From Pocillopora verrucosa (taxonomy: Eukaryota > Cnidaria > Anthozoa > Scleractinia > Pocilloporidae), in NCBI RefSeq assembly GCF_036669915.1, contig NC_089325.1, positions 4,224,683 through 4,288,682 on the forward strand: a DNA stretch of 64,000 bases, given 5' to 3'. The translations under genes were made by a program, and so were the position numbers. Each line of letters begins with the position of its first letter. Position 1 is the first letter of the stretch. This document shows positions 11,901-24,020 of the stretch, piece by piece. The notes under the pieces are model-generated. The model was not told the DNA's origin. It did not search any database and worked only from the letters and a program-made list of their open reading frames with translations.

Positions 11901-14900
11901 TGTTAATCAGTTATGAGAATTTAGTGTTAGATCAAGATAACAATTTCTACGTGATAAGTTGGAGTTTTCTCAATACCTGTTTGCTGGATAATTTTTGGAT
12001 ATTATAGGGAGAAATTACATGCCAAACACTTGTGGGAGTTACAGGGTTAAGAGGCTGTACTGTTTAGAACCATATCTCTAATTTGATCATGCGATCTACT
12101 GTCTTATCAACAAAATCACGAAAGTCCATGTATTTCCCTTCCCACAGGAGATCAGAGAGCGGTTATCTTACAAGCCATGCGTCATTGGGAAAACACTACT
12201 TGCTTAACATTCATTGAGCGAACGACAGAGAAAGACTATATTTACTTCCATAAAGGACGCTGTGGGTTAGTATTTGGTATTTGCTTTCTGCGATCGTGTT
12301 TTGTAAATTACTCAGTCAACAGTCACGCAAGGGACGAGGAATCAAAACTAAGTGTTCACCTCATCGATATGGGTAAAAATTGTTGAAACGGGCAAATTTT
12401 TCCCTCGCCACTCGTAGCCTTTTATTGTCATAAGCTTATTAGACAAGTTGACAAGATCTGCGTCAGGAGAATCTCTGACGTTGCTTAGCAATAGCTACGC
12501 GAAACACTTACCTTAAAGGAAGTGCGTTCAATTGGTACCATAAATGAAGGAGCGTTGAAAATTATAAAAAGAGGAGAGAACAACCAAATTGGAGAGTCGA
12601 AACTTCAACATATATTTATTTTACAATATATGTTATAGATGCCAAAATAATTTGGATCTTCTACCTTTTATGTTCCTTCTAATAACATTCTTTTTTCTCA
12701 GCTGCTGCTCGTATGTTGGACGCAAGGGGAATGGGCGCCAAGGGATTTCTATTGGCAAGAATTGCGACAAGTTTGGCATAGTGGTGCACGAGATTGGACA
12801 CACAGTGGGGTTCTGGCACGAGCATACGCGGCCTGATCGGGCTGACTTTGTTAACATTTTCAGGGAGAATATAAAGAAAGGTTAGTAGTACATTGAAATC
12901 CATAGACGTGTTTACCCATTGGGTTGCGAAGATTTGTACACATTAAGAAGGGTCTCAGTGGGTTTAACCGATAGCCGTAAACCGCCAAAAAATTCAACCG
13001 TTAGTCGTAAAAAAGAGGTAACAAAACAGTAACAAAATTTCTGGTGACTACTATGGAAAGATACTAACCGTTAGCCGTAAATTGGCCATAGTTTTAACCG
13101 TCAGCCGTAAAAGCCATCCCCCCATTAAGACTCTCATTAAGAGGCGCGGGTACGTAATGGCATCGGAGCAATTATTGAGCCTCAAACTCTGTTAGTTCAA
13201 AGTGTGGATAACGCTATCCACTCCATAAATTTCTATTCAGGAGATAGCACAGTAAGTTTTATTAACAATTATCCACTGGATAGCGATTTACCCATTGAAT
13301 AGCGTTATCCGCCCCTTGGACAGCTTCCGATCTCTTCACTATTCACATGCAAACTGACACCAATCGCGACTTTATCACTCGCCTTTTCCGCCTTTTTACT
13401 AGGGCTTTTTATATGCGTGTCATCATTGCTTTCTTTCCTTGCAAATTTTTATAAGATTTGATCGATCGTTGTCATGGCTTTAATTATTTTGGTTTTGATT
13501 TTACAACTACGAATTTCCAAAAATAGACCTATTAATAATAGCAGTTGAGTTTTTCGTGATGGTTTTTGTTACATTGCGTTCTCTTACTTACAATTCTTAA
13601 TTTCTTTGTTTGCCTTTCTTCCTTTTACCGATTTTTGTTGTTGTTGTTTTTTGTTTTTAGGTGAAGAACATAACTTTCTAAAACTCAGTTCCGCAGAAAT
13701 AAATTCTTTGAACGAGCCTTATGATTATGCATCCATCATGCACTACGGGAAATACACGTTTGCGAGGGAAGGCCATCAAGTAACGATTTTGCCCAAAAAG
13801 AATTCACAAACGGATCTTACCCCTGAAATTGGACAAAGGGAAAAGCTCAGTATTGGAGATATCAGACAAACTAAAAAAATGTACCGCTGTCCAGGTTGGT
13901 AGATTACATGAACGTGTATCACAAGCTTCTCATTAATCTCAATCAGCGTAGTCCTGCTGGAATATGACGTCCATTTTTAGACAGTCGTTGCATGAAGTTG
14001 ACAGAAATATATTTCCAATGTAAGATCTGACACCCGCTGGAAATAGACGGAAACTCGATTTTCCTTCGCAGTGCGCATTCTAGGTCGCTCGTTATTACTT
14101 TAAGTTCTAATTGGATTTTACTACTATGTTTCCGCTCTTATCGGCTCTTTCCTTCGCAGTAGGCACTCTTGGTGGCTCGTAATTACTCTAAGTTCTCGTT
14201 GGCCTCTTGTGATATGTTTTCGCTCTGACTGGGTTTTGTGATTGCTTTAGTTTTGATTTTACGACACTCAACCTTAGTGCGCTCTATGTCAGAAGTGGCT
14301 CCCTGAGGTCGTTATACCAAAATAAACACAGTTTTTACCAGGAGAGCGAAAGGAAGGTATTTTCTTAAACAAGTTTAAGATCATGACGGCACGCCTTCTT
14401 CCTTCTTTTGGGGCTTACCGTTCTAAGGTAACGCCGCGAGACCTGCGACAAGTTGTTTTTGAGCATAAAGTAATTCAATTTGACTATTGAGAAACTTCTT
14501 ACACGGTAATATGGATTTGTCTTTAAAATGTACATTGCTATTATTCAATTAGAATGTGGAAGAGCACTACATGAGCGCGCTGATACGTTTTCGTCTCCTG
14601 GATTCCCCAAGAGTCAGAAGTACAAGTTATGTGTGTGGCGCATTGCTGTGACGCCGGGGGAGCGAGTCTCTCTTAATTTTACCGTCTTTAGTCTCAGAAG
14701 AAGCTCAGGAAAATGCAGGGACGAGTACGTGGAGGTTCGGGACGGTCATTCCAAGTCTTCGCCTGTGATTGGTCGATATTGTGGGAAGAGAGTGCCACCT
14801 TTAATATGGTCTACAGGGAATAGATTGTGGATAAAGTATCAGTCGTCTGAAGTTGTAGGAAAGCAAGGATTCAAGGCAAGTTACAAAGGTAAGAAAAAAT

Positions 14901-17900
14901 TCGTGTGGTAATTGAAGAAACCTGAAGAAACCAGTCGCCACTTAGCGCCCGCGTGTAAAAGTAATTACGGATCCTGTGTTACTGAGTATACCTTACGGTA
15001 GCAAGAGCACCGCTGTGAGAGTAAGGGCGCAATCAGACTGGAGAAAAAGGAATGACTTACGATAGGAATGACTTAAAGATAGGAATGACTTACGAAAGGG
15101 AATAAAAAAGAAAAAGAAGAGAATAAGGGAAGAAATTTTGTATTTGCGGTAAGATGGAGGAAAAGGACTCGATAAGACAAAGACCTGTTTTTTGTAGGAT
15201 TTATTATTTTAAGGCATGATTTGCATCGTTATTTGCAGCGGTATGTGGTGGTGACATAACTTCTCTTCAAGGAACCATTCAGTCACCGAAGTATCCGCAG
15301 TGGTATCCATACAACAAGAAGTGTACTTGGAAAATTACTTTGCCAGCGGTTCGTAACACGTTCAGATACCATGATTATAAATGTTTACCATTATTGCAGG
15401 GGTGTCTGTGTTTTGTAAGTTTGTGATGATTTACCTGCGTTTGAATAACAAGGAATGACGAGCGGTATGATCGCTGCGGGTCAATGTTAGTATCTGAACA
15501 ACTGCACGCCTACCCCTCCCCTACCTTGTTATCTGTTGACTGTTACTGGGTTAGGGGAGGGGTACACAATGTAAGTGCACAGATGCTCAGATACTGACAG
15601 TCATCCATTATTTCTGCCGAACGGAAAAACTGTCCATTTTTATACCCTACAGCTGTTTAAAACATGCCTTAACAACTTAATGTCTTCAAATTAGCTTCTT
15701 GGGGGAAGTGAGCTACAACGTAGCTTGCGAAACGGGTGTCATTTTTTTTACGCTTTTTGGGGGAGCGGAGGAAAAAGCGAGCGCGAGGAGAGCGCGAAAG
15801 GCGCATCACGGGTAAAAATTTGTTTTTTCTTCTTGTCTAGAGAGGGGTTCAGATAAAAAATTCTGATCTTCCATGTGGAATTGAACCTGAAACCTTCGGA
15901 TTCCTCTCCCTATCGCTCTACCACTGCGCCACAGGGACTCCATATGGAGAGCTCAGTCGTTACCAGGGTCATATGAGACACGTATCCCACATACTGTTGG
16001 GATCAGCTATGCATATATGCTTTTACGAACTCCTCCATTGTTTCACATGCAAGTTTATGGGCCTGATTCGTGATCATATAACTTAACAAGAGCTTTTGTG
16101 AATAATTATTTCTCAGCATTTTAGAGTTGGAATTCGCTTTATTGCTTTCGATATCGAGAGCCATAGCGAGTGTCTGTATGATTATCTTCAAATAAAAGAC
16201 GGACCTGAGGACTCCTCGTCCTTACTAGGACGATACTGTGGGAAAAAAATTCCTCAGGAGCTGAGGAGCAATTCCAGTCAGGTGACAATTCAGTTCTCTT
16301 CAGATGGAACCGTAAATAAACCTGGCTTCTACTTGAACTTTTTCTCAGGTAAGCTATTGTTTGTTTTTTGATGTGGTTGCCATAAGAGCGCGATCTGGAA
16401 CGTTTTTGATCGGTTATGCCGAATGATACCGGAGGCTGCGACTACTTTAGATACAGGAGTATCTGACAATCTGTTTAAGTTTTAGTTATGGGAGCTGAAT
16501 GGAAACTGGTTGTTACAGTTATTAGACATTGTGGGAAGGAAGGGGTTTTTTAAGATGCGCTTTTTGAAAATTCTGAGAGTAGAAAATGGCTTAATAGTTA
16601 TGTCGGCCGAAAGATTACTCTAAGAGAACACAGAGAGAAAGAACGAAAAAAAAAGCATTAAACTTAACCCTCATATGAGGCTAGGTACGGAAATTTAACT
16701 CTGCACTCTAATGAGTCGTGATATAATTCGTCACCATTCCATTAAAGATTGGTTCATCTTGCCCGCTGGAGCTGAACAAGGAATGTGAGTTATACTGGAG
16801 GATCTTAGAGCCAGTATTACGATGATTAAGATGTAATATGTTATTTTTCAGAGACGAACGAGTGTAAAACCAACAATGGCGGATGCCAACAAATCTGTGT
16901 GGATACCATTGGTGGCCACCGTTGTTCATGTGACCCTGGTTACGAGCTGAGGTCGAATAACAAAGATTGCGAAGGTAGGGGGAGCAAACAATATTGCAAG
17001 GAGCAGGGAATAGAAAAGAACGCTGTTGGTATCACAATTTTTGTTAGAAACGCCCATACGTTAATTTGGCTCAAGCATTCATATGGTCTTGAAGATTTGA
17101 ATTCAAAATTAATGCTTGCATTCTTTTACCGGGGCACGAATGACTCTTTTGCTGCTGCATATGTCTCTGAATATTCCAAGGTTATAACTACCTAACGACG
17201 ACTCTTGACCAATGTCCAGTCCCGTGCGACGATAGAATGGGATTTTTCGAGAGGGATGTGAGCTGGAGTAAGATCTGTTGCCATTTTACTGGCATAGCGA
17301 ATAACGAGTCCGGGTAAATTTCAGTAGAAGGGCTAAGTAATTCTTCTTCAATTCATCACACTCACAAACACTGCGTGTGTTTTTGAGTGCGTTAACGTCT
17401 CTAATTCTAAATGACGATTTACACAGGTGCCTGTGGAGGAACACTAAGGGCTCCTAACGGAAACATAACGTCACCAAGCTACCCCGGTAACTATCCCAAG
17501 AATAAACGCTGCCTTTGGAAAATCATGGGACCCGAAGGACAAAAGATATCACTGAAGTTTGACAAGTTTCAATTGGAGGGAACTGGAAATGGAGTAAGTT
17601 TGTATAGTTTTTCAGAAAAAAATTTTAAATTTCGTCTGGAATCAACAACCGAGAAACGTATGATGCTTATTAACGGTATAGGAATACCCCAGGATATTTG
17701 TATTTTCTAAATAGTGTGATAAAATTAACTTTGAATTCAAATTGCACTCTCCAGCGTGGTCAAAGTGGTTCTAGAATCTTATATGTTTTAGTTCTTGTCA
17801 TCTACGACAATCCTACCCTGAATATTTGATTATACTTTGCTTCTGAGCTTGAACCATGACCTGTACAAAAGATATACACAGTCCAATAAACTTCGTTATA

Positions 17901-20900
17901 GGAAATTCAAAGGTGAATGTATCGTAAGACTCTGTAAGTGTTTCCATCACACCGAAATTTGTAGAACACTATCGGAATAAGAGGCGAGTGTTTTTCCTCC
18001 TCTTATTGCCATGTTTTAACTTTTCGATTTTTGCCATATAGCAAAGCTTTATGCCTCACTGCTTAATTATTCAGGTTTGCCAGTACGATTACGTCAAAGT
18101 AAAAGATAAGAACGATCAGGTTCTTGGAACGTTTTGTGGTGGAAAGATTCCTCAAACAGTGACCAGCTCTTCAAACCTCATGTGGGTGGAGTTCGAGTCA
18201 GATCACTCTCAATCTCGGGCTGGATTCTCTGCTGTGTATTATGCAGGTAACTGAGGCAGAATGAAGATCAGTATAAGGACCTCATACGCTCTTGAACAAT
18301 CGAGAGGTAGTTGTTCCAATTTACTTGGAGGCTTTATATGGGGACGAAGTGAATCACTCATTTTTCACTCAGCTCGGAAGATTGCCTTAAAATTCGTGTT
18401 ACTCTATGTTCTTCAGTTGTTTTTGTTCGTCATGGACACTCGGCGAATCTGAAGTACATTACTCGATCCAGCATAGCCTATTGCAGTCCCCTCTGCTGAA
18501 TCCCATGTGAATCCTTAAGATTAATACTTTTTTTTCAAAAAGAAGTATCAGAGTTTTCCTTTTTTCCCTTTAAGATAAAGACGAATGTCAAAATAACAAC
18601 GGTGGATGCCAGGATAAATGTATGAACACAGCTGGCAGTTACATCTGTTCCTGCAGAGAAGGGTTTGTTCTTCAGAAGGACAAGCATAGCTGTAAAGAAG
18701 GTGATAACTGTTTGAGACCTGTCCCTGACTTTTCCATTCCTATTGGTAAAGTGGGAATCATTTAGGCCGGGTGGCTTGTCGGAACTCAAGCGTCTTTTAC
18801 AACTAAATAAAACGAGGTTTTTTTAGAAATATCATTTCATCTATATCGCTAAATTGAAAGTTACAAATATTGTTTTCAACATATGAATCTAGTATGTAAC
18901 CTATAATGCTATTGGGCTCCCCTTGCCGCAGCTCAGTAGAAAAGCATCGGACCGCACATCCCGAAGGCCTGTGGTCAGAGCGCTAATGGAAAACTCAGCT
19001 TTTCATCTTCGTCCCTTACTGGAGGCTAAACGAAACAAACTTCTGTTTTTTTTTCTACAATCACAATTACCTATCTTTTTATTCTTCTTACTTTATGATA
19101 TCTCTACATCGCTGATCCTCACACACTTGTCACAAATGAACCTACTCCACCTCTGAGTTCTTTGAAGGTCATCATTAGGGGAGCAGCGGAGAGCGAAATT
19201 TTAGTTTCAAGGTTTCAATCTGAAGATTGGTATGTTCGATTTTCTCTCCGGGACCAAAATTTGTGTTCAAATGCCTAAACGCTTCCATATTGAAATATAT
19301 AACACTTGTATTCCGTTGGAAAGACTTGACATTTCCGGTTCAGATTTCCCACTCCAGCCAGGTCAGGTTCAAATCCCACCCCCCCCCCTCCCCCGGGTAC
19401 GCACGACGGTCAAAGAGGGGGGGGAGGGGAGAAGTTGAGACTTGATCTTGATTTTGAACTGATTGGCGCATAAATGGCCATAACTCACGTTTTTCTTTGT
19501 CCGATGCTTGTAACGAAAGGAGTAACACATTTCTTGAAAATTTTTCTTTACTTAATAAATTGATTTGCTTTTTTTAAAGTAAATGGCTGTGGTGGTGCTC
19601 TGACAGCCTTATCTGGTGAAATAACATCTCCGAATTACCCAGGATCTTACCAATCAAACAGAGATTGTACGTGGAAAATTGTTGTCCCACCAGGAAGTCA
19701 CATACAGCTTACCTTCAACGTATAGTATATTTATTGTTTAAGAGTGAATGCTAAAATGCATATGGCTTTGGATTCTACCGCAAAATAAATGTTTACGGTA
19801 GAACCAATTACTTACTTTTCTTGTTGTTTACAGAAACCGCCTCGTAAACAATCTTGCATTTCAGTAATCGTTTAAATCAAGCATATTTTTGTTCCTGTCG
19901 AGGTTTTTATGTGTTCGCTTATATTTTGCTATTTGAGAGTGCCTTTGTAGTAATTATTCTTTTATTGATTTTTTTATTGTTGAGAGGACTTACAGCTTGC
20001 ACTGGAAAGATATTTTTTACTTCACTTAAACAACCAGCCCATAAAGAAATATCGAATTCAGTTGATGGTCTAATATCCGCGCCAAAGTTTGACTTCAATC
20101 GAATAGCCAGCCCTTAGCGTTTTTAAGACTGAAGTTTTTTTCACTTTGCTGTTGCCTGTTTCCTTGATGAAGTAATTAATTTATCCTTTGATAACATAAA
20201 TTCACTCAATCACCATATGACGAAAAAAAAAAAAAAGTAAGACGCAACCGAACTAAACCGCCGCACCGTAGTTTAAGCCTTTCATTACCAGTCTCCTCTA
20301 AACCGTATGATTTACCTAATAAAAGCATCTTCGACTTACTTTACTAGGAAATCGACATTGAATATCATGAGAACTGCTCTCTTGACTACGTAGAAGTGTT
20401 CTCGGGTACTGGCCAACAAGCCGTGAGCCTGGGCCGATATTGCGGAAGGAGAATTTCTGCAGATATTCATTTTTCCAGAGCTCATAAAATGTTGGTGAAA
20501 TTTCACTCGGATAAATTGATCAGCCACACAGGGTTCAGAGCACAGTATACTGCAGGTCAGTCGTTGTATTTAAATTCTTCGGCAGAAATTCTTTCGTGGG
20601 GCCTGGGTTTTATTTCCTATAACCTGAATTTATATACGTGGGTTAAGTTCGCTGTTTCGTCTCATCCTTTCTCTTAGGGCTCTCTTACCGAGTTCTTCGT
20701 TTTCCCCTTCAAGTAGTCCAAGTTCGCACAGTGAGCCTTCTTAAAATATTTCGAAATATCTCTGTTCCCCGAAAGGGGAAACATTAAGATTTGAAACAGA
20801 TGAACGGTCACTTTCTTGACCCGAAAATCTGAACTAGCTTTGAATAGAAACAAATTTATTTTGCTTCATCGTTTTTTCATTTTCACCTTGTCAGTTTTCA

Positions 20901-21553
20901 AGGCTGATCTACGGCCGTTTAGCTCGCTTTTAGTTCCCCGGCCCTACTTTGCCATCTTTATACATTTTCTCCTTAACATATTACAGCCTTACGGAACATT
21001 CAACCAATATATCCAAGTTCATAGAGCGATTTAGGTATCTACAAAAATGCTTTGCTTTCTTTTCATTTCCATAATTAGGAGGATAATCTCATCAATTTTA
21101 GAAAACTCGTTCTACTTCTTATTTCTTTTCTTTTGTTTTCATATTGTTCTTTTTTTCTTTGTAGTGTGCAGTGCAAATCTTCACGTATCAAATAACAAAC
21201 GTCAGTTCTTCTCTCATCCAAGTTATGGCAGCGACAATTACAAATCAAACCTCCGGTGTTCATGGCGGCTGACTACTCGGCCTGGATATATTATTCGTTT
21301 GCGATTCAAGCAGTTTGACGTTGAAAACGAGAAGCTCTGTGGATACGATTACGTCATCATCCGCGACGGAACTAACAACACCGCGCCACTACTGGGACGA
21401 GCTTGCGGTCAGACGTCGACTCAATCTTCGCACGAGTTCGTATCAACCGGAAATCGAATGTGGATAAAATTTGAAACGGACTTGACAAACAACAGGAAAG
21501 GTTTCATTGCAGAGTATTTTAGATCACGCAAAAATGAAAAACGATCGTTATAG
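5913..21553 (+). CDS. BMP1/tolloid-like: tolloid/BMP1-like secreted metalloprotease, 15 exons
   Basis: Zinc endopeptidase of the astacin family. Relatives cleave procollagens and BMP antagonists outside the cell. Exons: 5913-6009, 6417-6557, 12148-12265, 12702-12880, 13661-13894, 14553-14888, 15239-15348, 16117-16348, 16852-16974, 17427-17593, 18075-18246, 18575-18700, 19580-19719, 20348-20555, 21165-21553. All junctions are GT/AG and keep frame, giving 923 residues (human BMP1 is about 986). Order: signal peptide 1-22; short propeptide with GDI switch Asp39 and furin site RRKR 51-54; astacin 55-256; CUB1 257-368; CUB2 to 482; EGF1 to 523; CUB3 to 636; EGF2 to 678; CUB4 to 794; CUB5 to the basic C-terminus. 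Active site [13 protein letters not shown] has zinc ligands His148, 152, 158 and catalytic Glu149; the Met-turn is SIMHY 203-207; the CGCCSY cysteine-rich loop typical of BMP1/tolloid is present. The start is the only ATG giving a signal peptide. No breaks seen. Ortholog group is secure; the exact paralogue is not. Confidence 0.93.
8388..8597. mobile_element. MITE-like element with TTAACCCTT...AAGGGTTAA ends, copy 1
   Basis: About 210 bp. The left end has TTAACCCTTAGACTCCCA and the right end TGGGAGTTAAAGGGTTAA, forming inverted termini. It is non-coding. A related copy with the same ends lies 3.4 kb downstream in the same intron. I recall this type of repeat as common in anthozoan genomes; no database was checked. 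Confidence 0.7.
8945..9410. repeat. three diverged tandem copies, about 160 bp each
   Basis: The core ACATCTGACATCAAAAT recurs at about 9045, 9203 and 9369. Each is preceded by TTTGCAAATTG/TAGCAAATTG, a GATGA block and an AGGC block, so whole units of about 156-166 bp are repeated, with clear divergence. Not coding. Confidence 0.7.
11839..12050. mobile_element. MITE-like element, copy 2
   Basis: Starts TTAACCCTTTAACTCCCA and ends GGGAGTTACAGGGTTAA, matching the element at 8388-8597 in ends, length and internal AGAATTTAG/GGAGAAATT words, but clearly diverged. It sits about 100 bp upstream of the third tolloid exon. Confidence 0.7.
12966..13111 (+). repeat. four copies of a 16-bp AACCG..CGTAAA motif
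   Basis: AACCGATAGCCGTAAA at 12966, AACCGTTAGTCGTAAA at 12996, AACCGTTAGCCGTAAA at 13066 and AACCGTCAGCCGTAAA at 13096. Spacing is 30, 70 and 30 bp, all on the same strand, inside intron 4 of the tolloid-like gene. Confidence 0.75.
13201..13322. repeat. foldback repeat built on the GGATAGCG/CGCTATCC word
   Basis: GGATAACGCTATCCACT at the left, ATCCACTGGATAGCG in the middle and GAATAGCGTTATCC at the right form nested inverted repeats. This looks like a small non-coding foldback element in intron 4. Confidence 0.55.
14050..14262 (+). repeat. tandem duplication, about 105 bp x2, intron 5
   Basis: Two successive blocks begin TTCCTTCGCAGT (about 14060 and 14152) and continue with matching CTCGT.ATTACT.TAAGTTCT words. 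They diverge by many substitutions. Non-coding. Confidence 0.6.
15485..15598. mobile_element. palindromic foldback element, intron 7
   Basis: The left end GTTAGTATCTGAACA is mirrored by TGCTCAGATACTGAC at the right, and the inner CCCCTCCCCTA is mirrored by TAGGGGAGGGG. The element is therefore an almost complete imperfect palindrome of about 115 bp with no coding capacity. Confidence 0.65.
15862..15940 (-). mobile_element. degenerate tRNA-derived SINE head
   Basis: Read on the minus strand, GTCCCTGTGGCGCAGTGG (A-box-like) is followed about 30 nt later by GGTTCAATTCC (B-box-like), the internal Pol III promoter layout of a tRNA. The acceptor stem no longer pairs properly (GTCCCTG against CATGGAA), so it is not a working tRNA gene. 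It lies 180 bp upstream of tolloid exon 8. Confidence 0.6.
18917..18990 (+). mobile_element. possible degenerate tRNA-like SINE piece
   Basis: CCGCAGCTCAGTAGAAAAGC resembles a worn A-box region, and CATCGGACCGCACATCCCG resembles a tRNA anticodon arm. No good B box follows. Low-confidence call in intron 12. Confidence 0.3.
19376..19432. repeat. poly-C/poly-G inverted repeat
   Basis: A C-run broken by one T (about 19378-19394) faces a G-run broken by one A (about 19417-19430) across a 22-nt spacer, in intron 12. It can form a hairpin, and the strands could also form G-quadruplex or i-motif structures. Confidence 0.65.
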
Positions 21554-23410
21554 GAAAAGACAGTAGCAGTCGCTTTATGTATGTGGAAAAATTTTCTTAG
21601 CGCTAAAGCAGAAATGTTAAGACAGCCTTAAAAAAATCCCTGTTACGCTATTAAGTCATAACCGGCTAATTAAATAAGGTAAACGTAAAAAAATATTTTT
21701 AATTAAAGCAAGAGTTATTTTTATTTATTACTCTTAGTACGTTTCAACCTGCTACACTTTTTAGGGATTTGCAAATAACCTGTGATTTGTACTTTCCCGG
21801 ACTGTTTTGTTCAAATTTCTTCTTAATGTGATATTGTGTAGTTTTTTTTTAATTTATTCTATGCCGCTGAAAAAAAGAATAAAATACAAAATATATATAT
21901 ATAAAAGATTCCAGAGTTTCTATGGTCGTCAAATAGAAGATTTGCGTTATCAACGTTAACAACAGTTTTCTTAAAATAGTACATTTTCATGCGATTTTTA
22001 ATGAAGCATTTCTCAGGAATGCAAGCTTTGTCTTCTTTGTTCTCGTTTGTCTTTATGGTGGCACCTTTTCGAGAGAAGGAATTACGCATTCAGCTCCTAA
22101 CTTAGCCTATGCGTCTTGACCAGACTGTAAAGCTGATTTGCTGGAGACCGTGTTCCGTATTAATGGACACTTATTTTATGATGCCGTAACAGAATATCGC
22201 GTTGATACATGTTAAGGACACATGGACCCTGTGGAAACATCAACTGAGCTTGCACCTTTCCTGCACTCAAACTGCCTCACAAGGCATCAATCAACAAAAG
22301 TGTACCAAGTTTTTTTGATATTCTGATTGGTTTTCTAGATATCGGCATCTATAGTTGGAGTAGCTAAAATATGCGAGGCTCATTGCGTAAATGGACATCA
22401 CGGGACAAATATTTCAAATATCAAAATTTACCGACACACTTTTGTTTGTCATTATTTCTGAAATGTTGTGGCGAAATTTGACGAAAATCGGTCAAATCGA
22501 TATACCCTATAAATTCGCTCAAAGTGGTTGTATTCCTCTTAAAATCAAATGCGAGATTTTAGCTCATAAAGGTTTGCAAACAACTCGCGCCACGCCAGGA
22601 GATTATCGCACCTCCTGAAACCGCAAACCAATAGGACAACGGGACCTCCTGGCAACAATGACGATGGATCAAGATTTCCCGGGAAAAGAAACCCGTTGCA
22701 GAAACGTTTTTTTATCTCGATTGCTCATAGGAACGTTATGGAGGCCGACACAATAATGAGCAAAGTTGCCAAAGGCAAAGGCAAAACCCGCGGAAAAAAT
22801 GGAAAAACCGCAAAATGTGTTGAGGAGCAAGACAACAAATAGACAGACATCTTTCAAAATTACCATTCGAGGCGATCGGTAATGTTTTTTGTATTAAGGC
22901 TGGTACTTATATAAAGAAAAGGAAACCTCGTTTTTATCATATGTATGGCAAATTTTGGTTGATGGTGACTTCTTTGTTCGAAATCTGGACGCCAGCATGA
23001 GGCTCCGCCAGTACTAGTAGCTTTCACAAAGGACTTTTTTTTCTTTTCTTGACAAAATGGTACTCTTTCTTTCTTTTATGGGCCTGTTTTTGTTTGTTTT
23101 TTTTTTACAGAGGACTTTCTTCCACTTTTGATTTTTCTATGAGCAATAATCTTTCCTTAAGCAAAGAGCTTCCACCTGTGAATTTTGTAAAGTGCGCGAT
23201 GTAAACAAAATATGGAAATAACATGAAAAACGAGCCCCAAAATGAGCTGTTGCCGCGAAAATTTCCCCAGGGGATTCGCCCAGGTCCGAGATTATGACAC
23301 CTTCCTGATTTATTACTGCGAATATCGCTTTCATATCTTTTTTGATGTCTTATCTGCAACGATGCAAATGTGGTGTGCAGTGGTCGTAAAAGAAGGATTC
23401 TTGATATTAG
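21554..23410. other. 3' flank of the tolloid-like gene, intergenic
   Basis: AT-rich 3' UTR/flank. A candidate poly(A) signal AATAAA lies at 21878. No gene recognised; the short open frames show no splice-linked family resemblance. Confidence 0.45.
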
Positions 23411-23558
23411 CATGAAATTTAGTGTTAACAACTGAGTTGAAAACGTAAATTGGCCATCTTAACGAGTTAAAAGGCTGACGTTTTGAGCGTTAGCCCCTCG
23501 TCCAGCGCTCTGACGGTTTCAACTCAGTTGTTAACACTAAATTACCTGCTATAATATA

Positions 23559-23597
<39 letters not shown>

Positions 23598-23605
23598 TTC
23601 CTTCT
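23411..23605. mobile_element. Penelope-type end fragment with 27-bp inverted repeat
   Basis: AATTTAGTGTTAACAACTGA at 23416 begins a 27-nt arm whose exact reverse complement is at 23517-23543. Between them lie GTAAATTGGCC and a GACG...GAGCGTTAGCCC...CGTC block shared with the copies at 1.5, 26.2 and 63.1 kb. To the right is the ACGCAGCACCACAGTTTCTT edge, identical to that at 63365. Non-coding remnant. Confidence 0.65.
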
Positions 23606-23982
23606 TGACATTGATTCGTTTCAAAATGGCTGGCATGGGCCAGCGTGAACATGATCAGTTTTTTCTTACTGATTGTAGAGTCTCTTACTCGTGGAGCATG
23701 AGAATTGTTACTCCGTGAAATCTATGGACTTGCTTTCATAATAGCTACTGCAATAATCAGTAGAGCATATCGACACCATTGCGGACAAGGAAAATAAGAA
23801 CTCATCCGTTAGGTCAGGCTTCTCGAATTGTTATGCAATAAGCGCCGTTGTGAGACAAATTTTGCAAGCCACAAGAAAAAATGAACTGAAGAAATATAAC
23901 GTTCTTTCTAAGAGGAAAACCAAACAGACCTTCCGCTACAATTAACAGCTGATGATATAAATACTGACCACACAGAAAGAAC

Positions 23983-24020
23983 AGCTGTCTAGGCAAAATG
24001 CAAATTTTGCCTAGACAGCT
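23983..24020. repeat. perfect 16-bp inverted repeat
   Basis: AGCTGTCTAGGCAAAA at 23983-23998 is followed after a 6-nt loop by its exact reverse complement at 24005-24020. It would form a very stable hairpin. No T-run or gene flanks it. Confidence 0.85.

Larger units (their letters stand above)
6558..12147 (+). other. intron 2 of the tolloid-like gene (5.6 kb)
   Basis: The longest intron of the gene, between the propeptide/mature N-terminus exon and the next astacin exon. It holds two copies of a TIR element (8388-8597 and 11839-12050), a three-copy tandem repeat (about 8950-9400) and a short 15-bp tandem near 10905-10950. Many short open frames are present but none has coding character. Confidence 0.75.

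Noticed and set aside
12633-12903. Minus-strand open frames opposite the astacin active-site exon
   Set aside because: Antisense shadows of tolloid exon 4.
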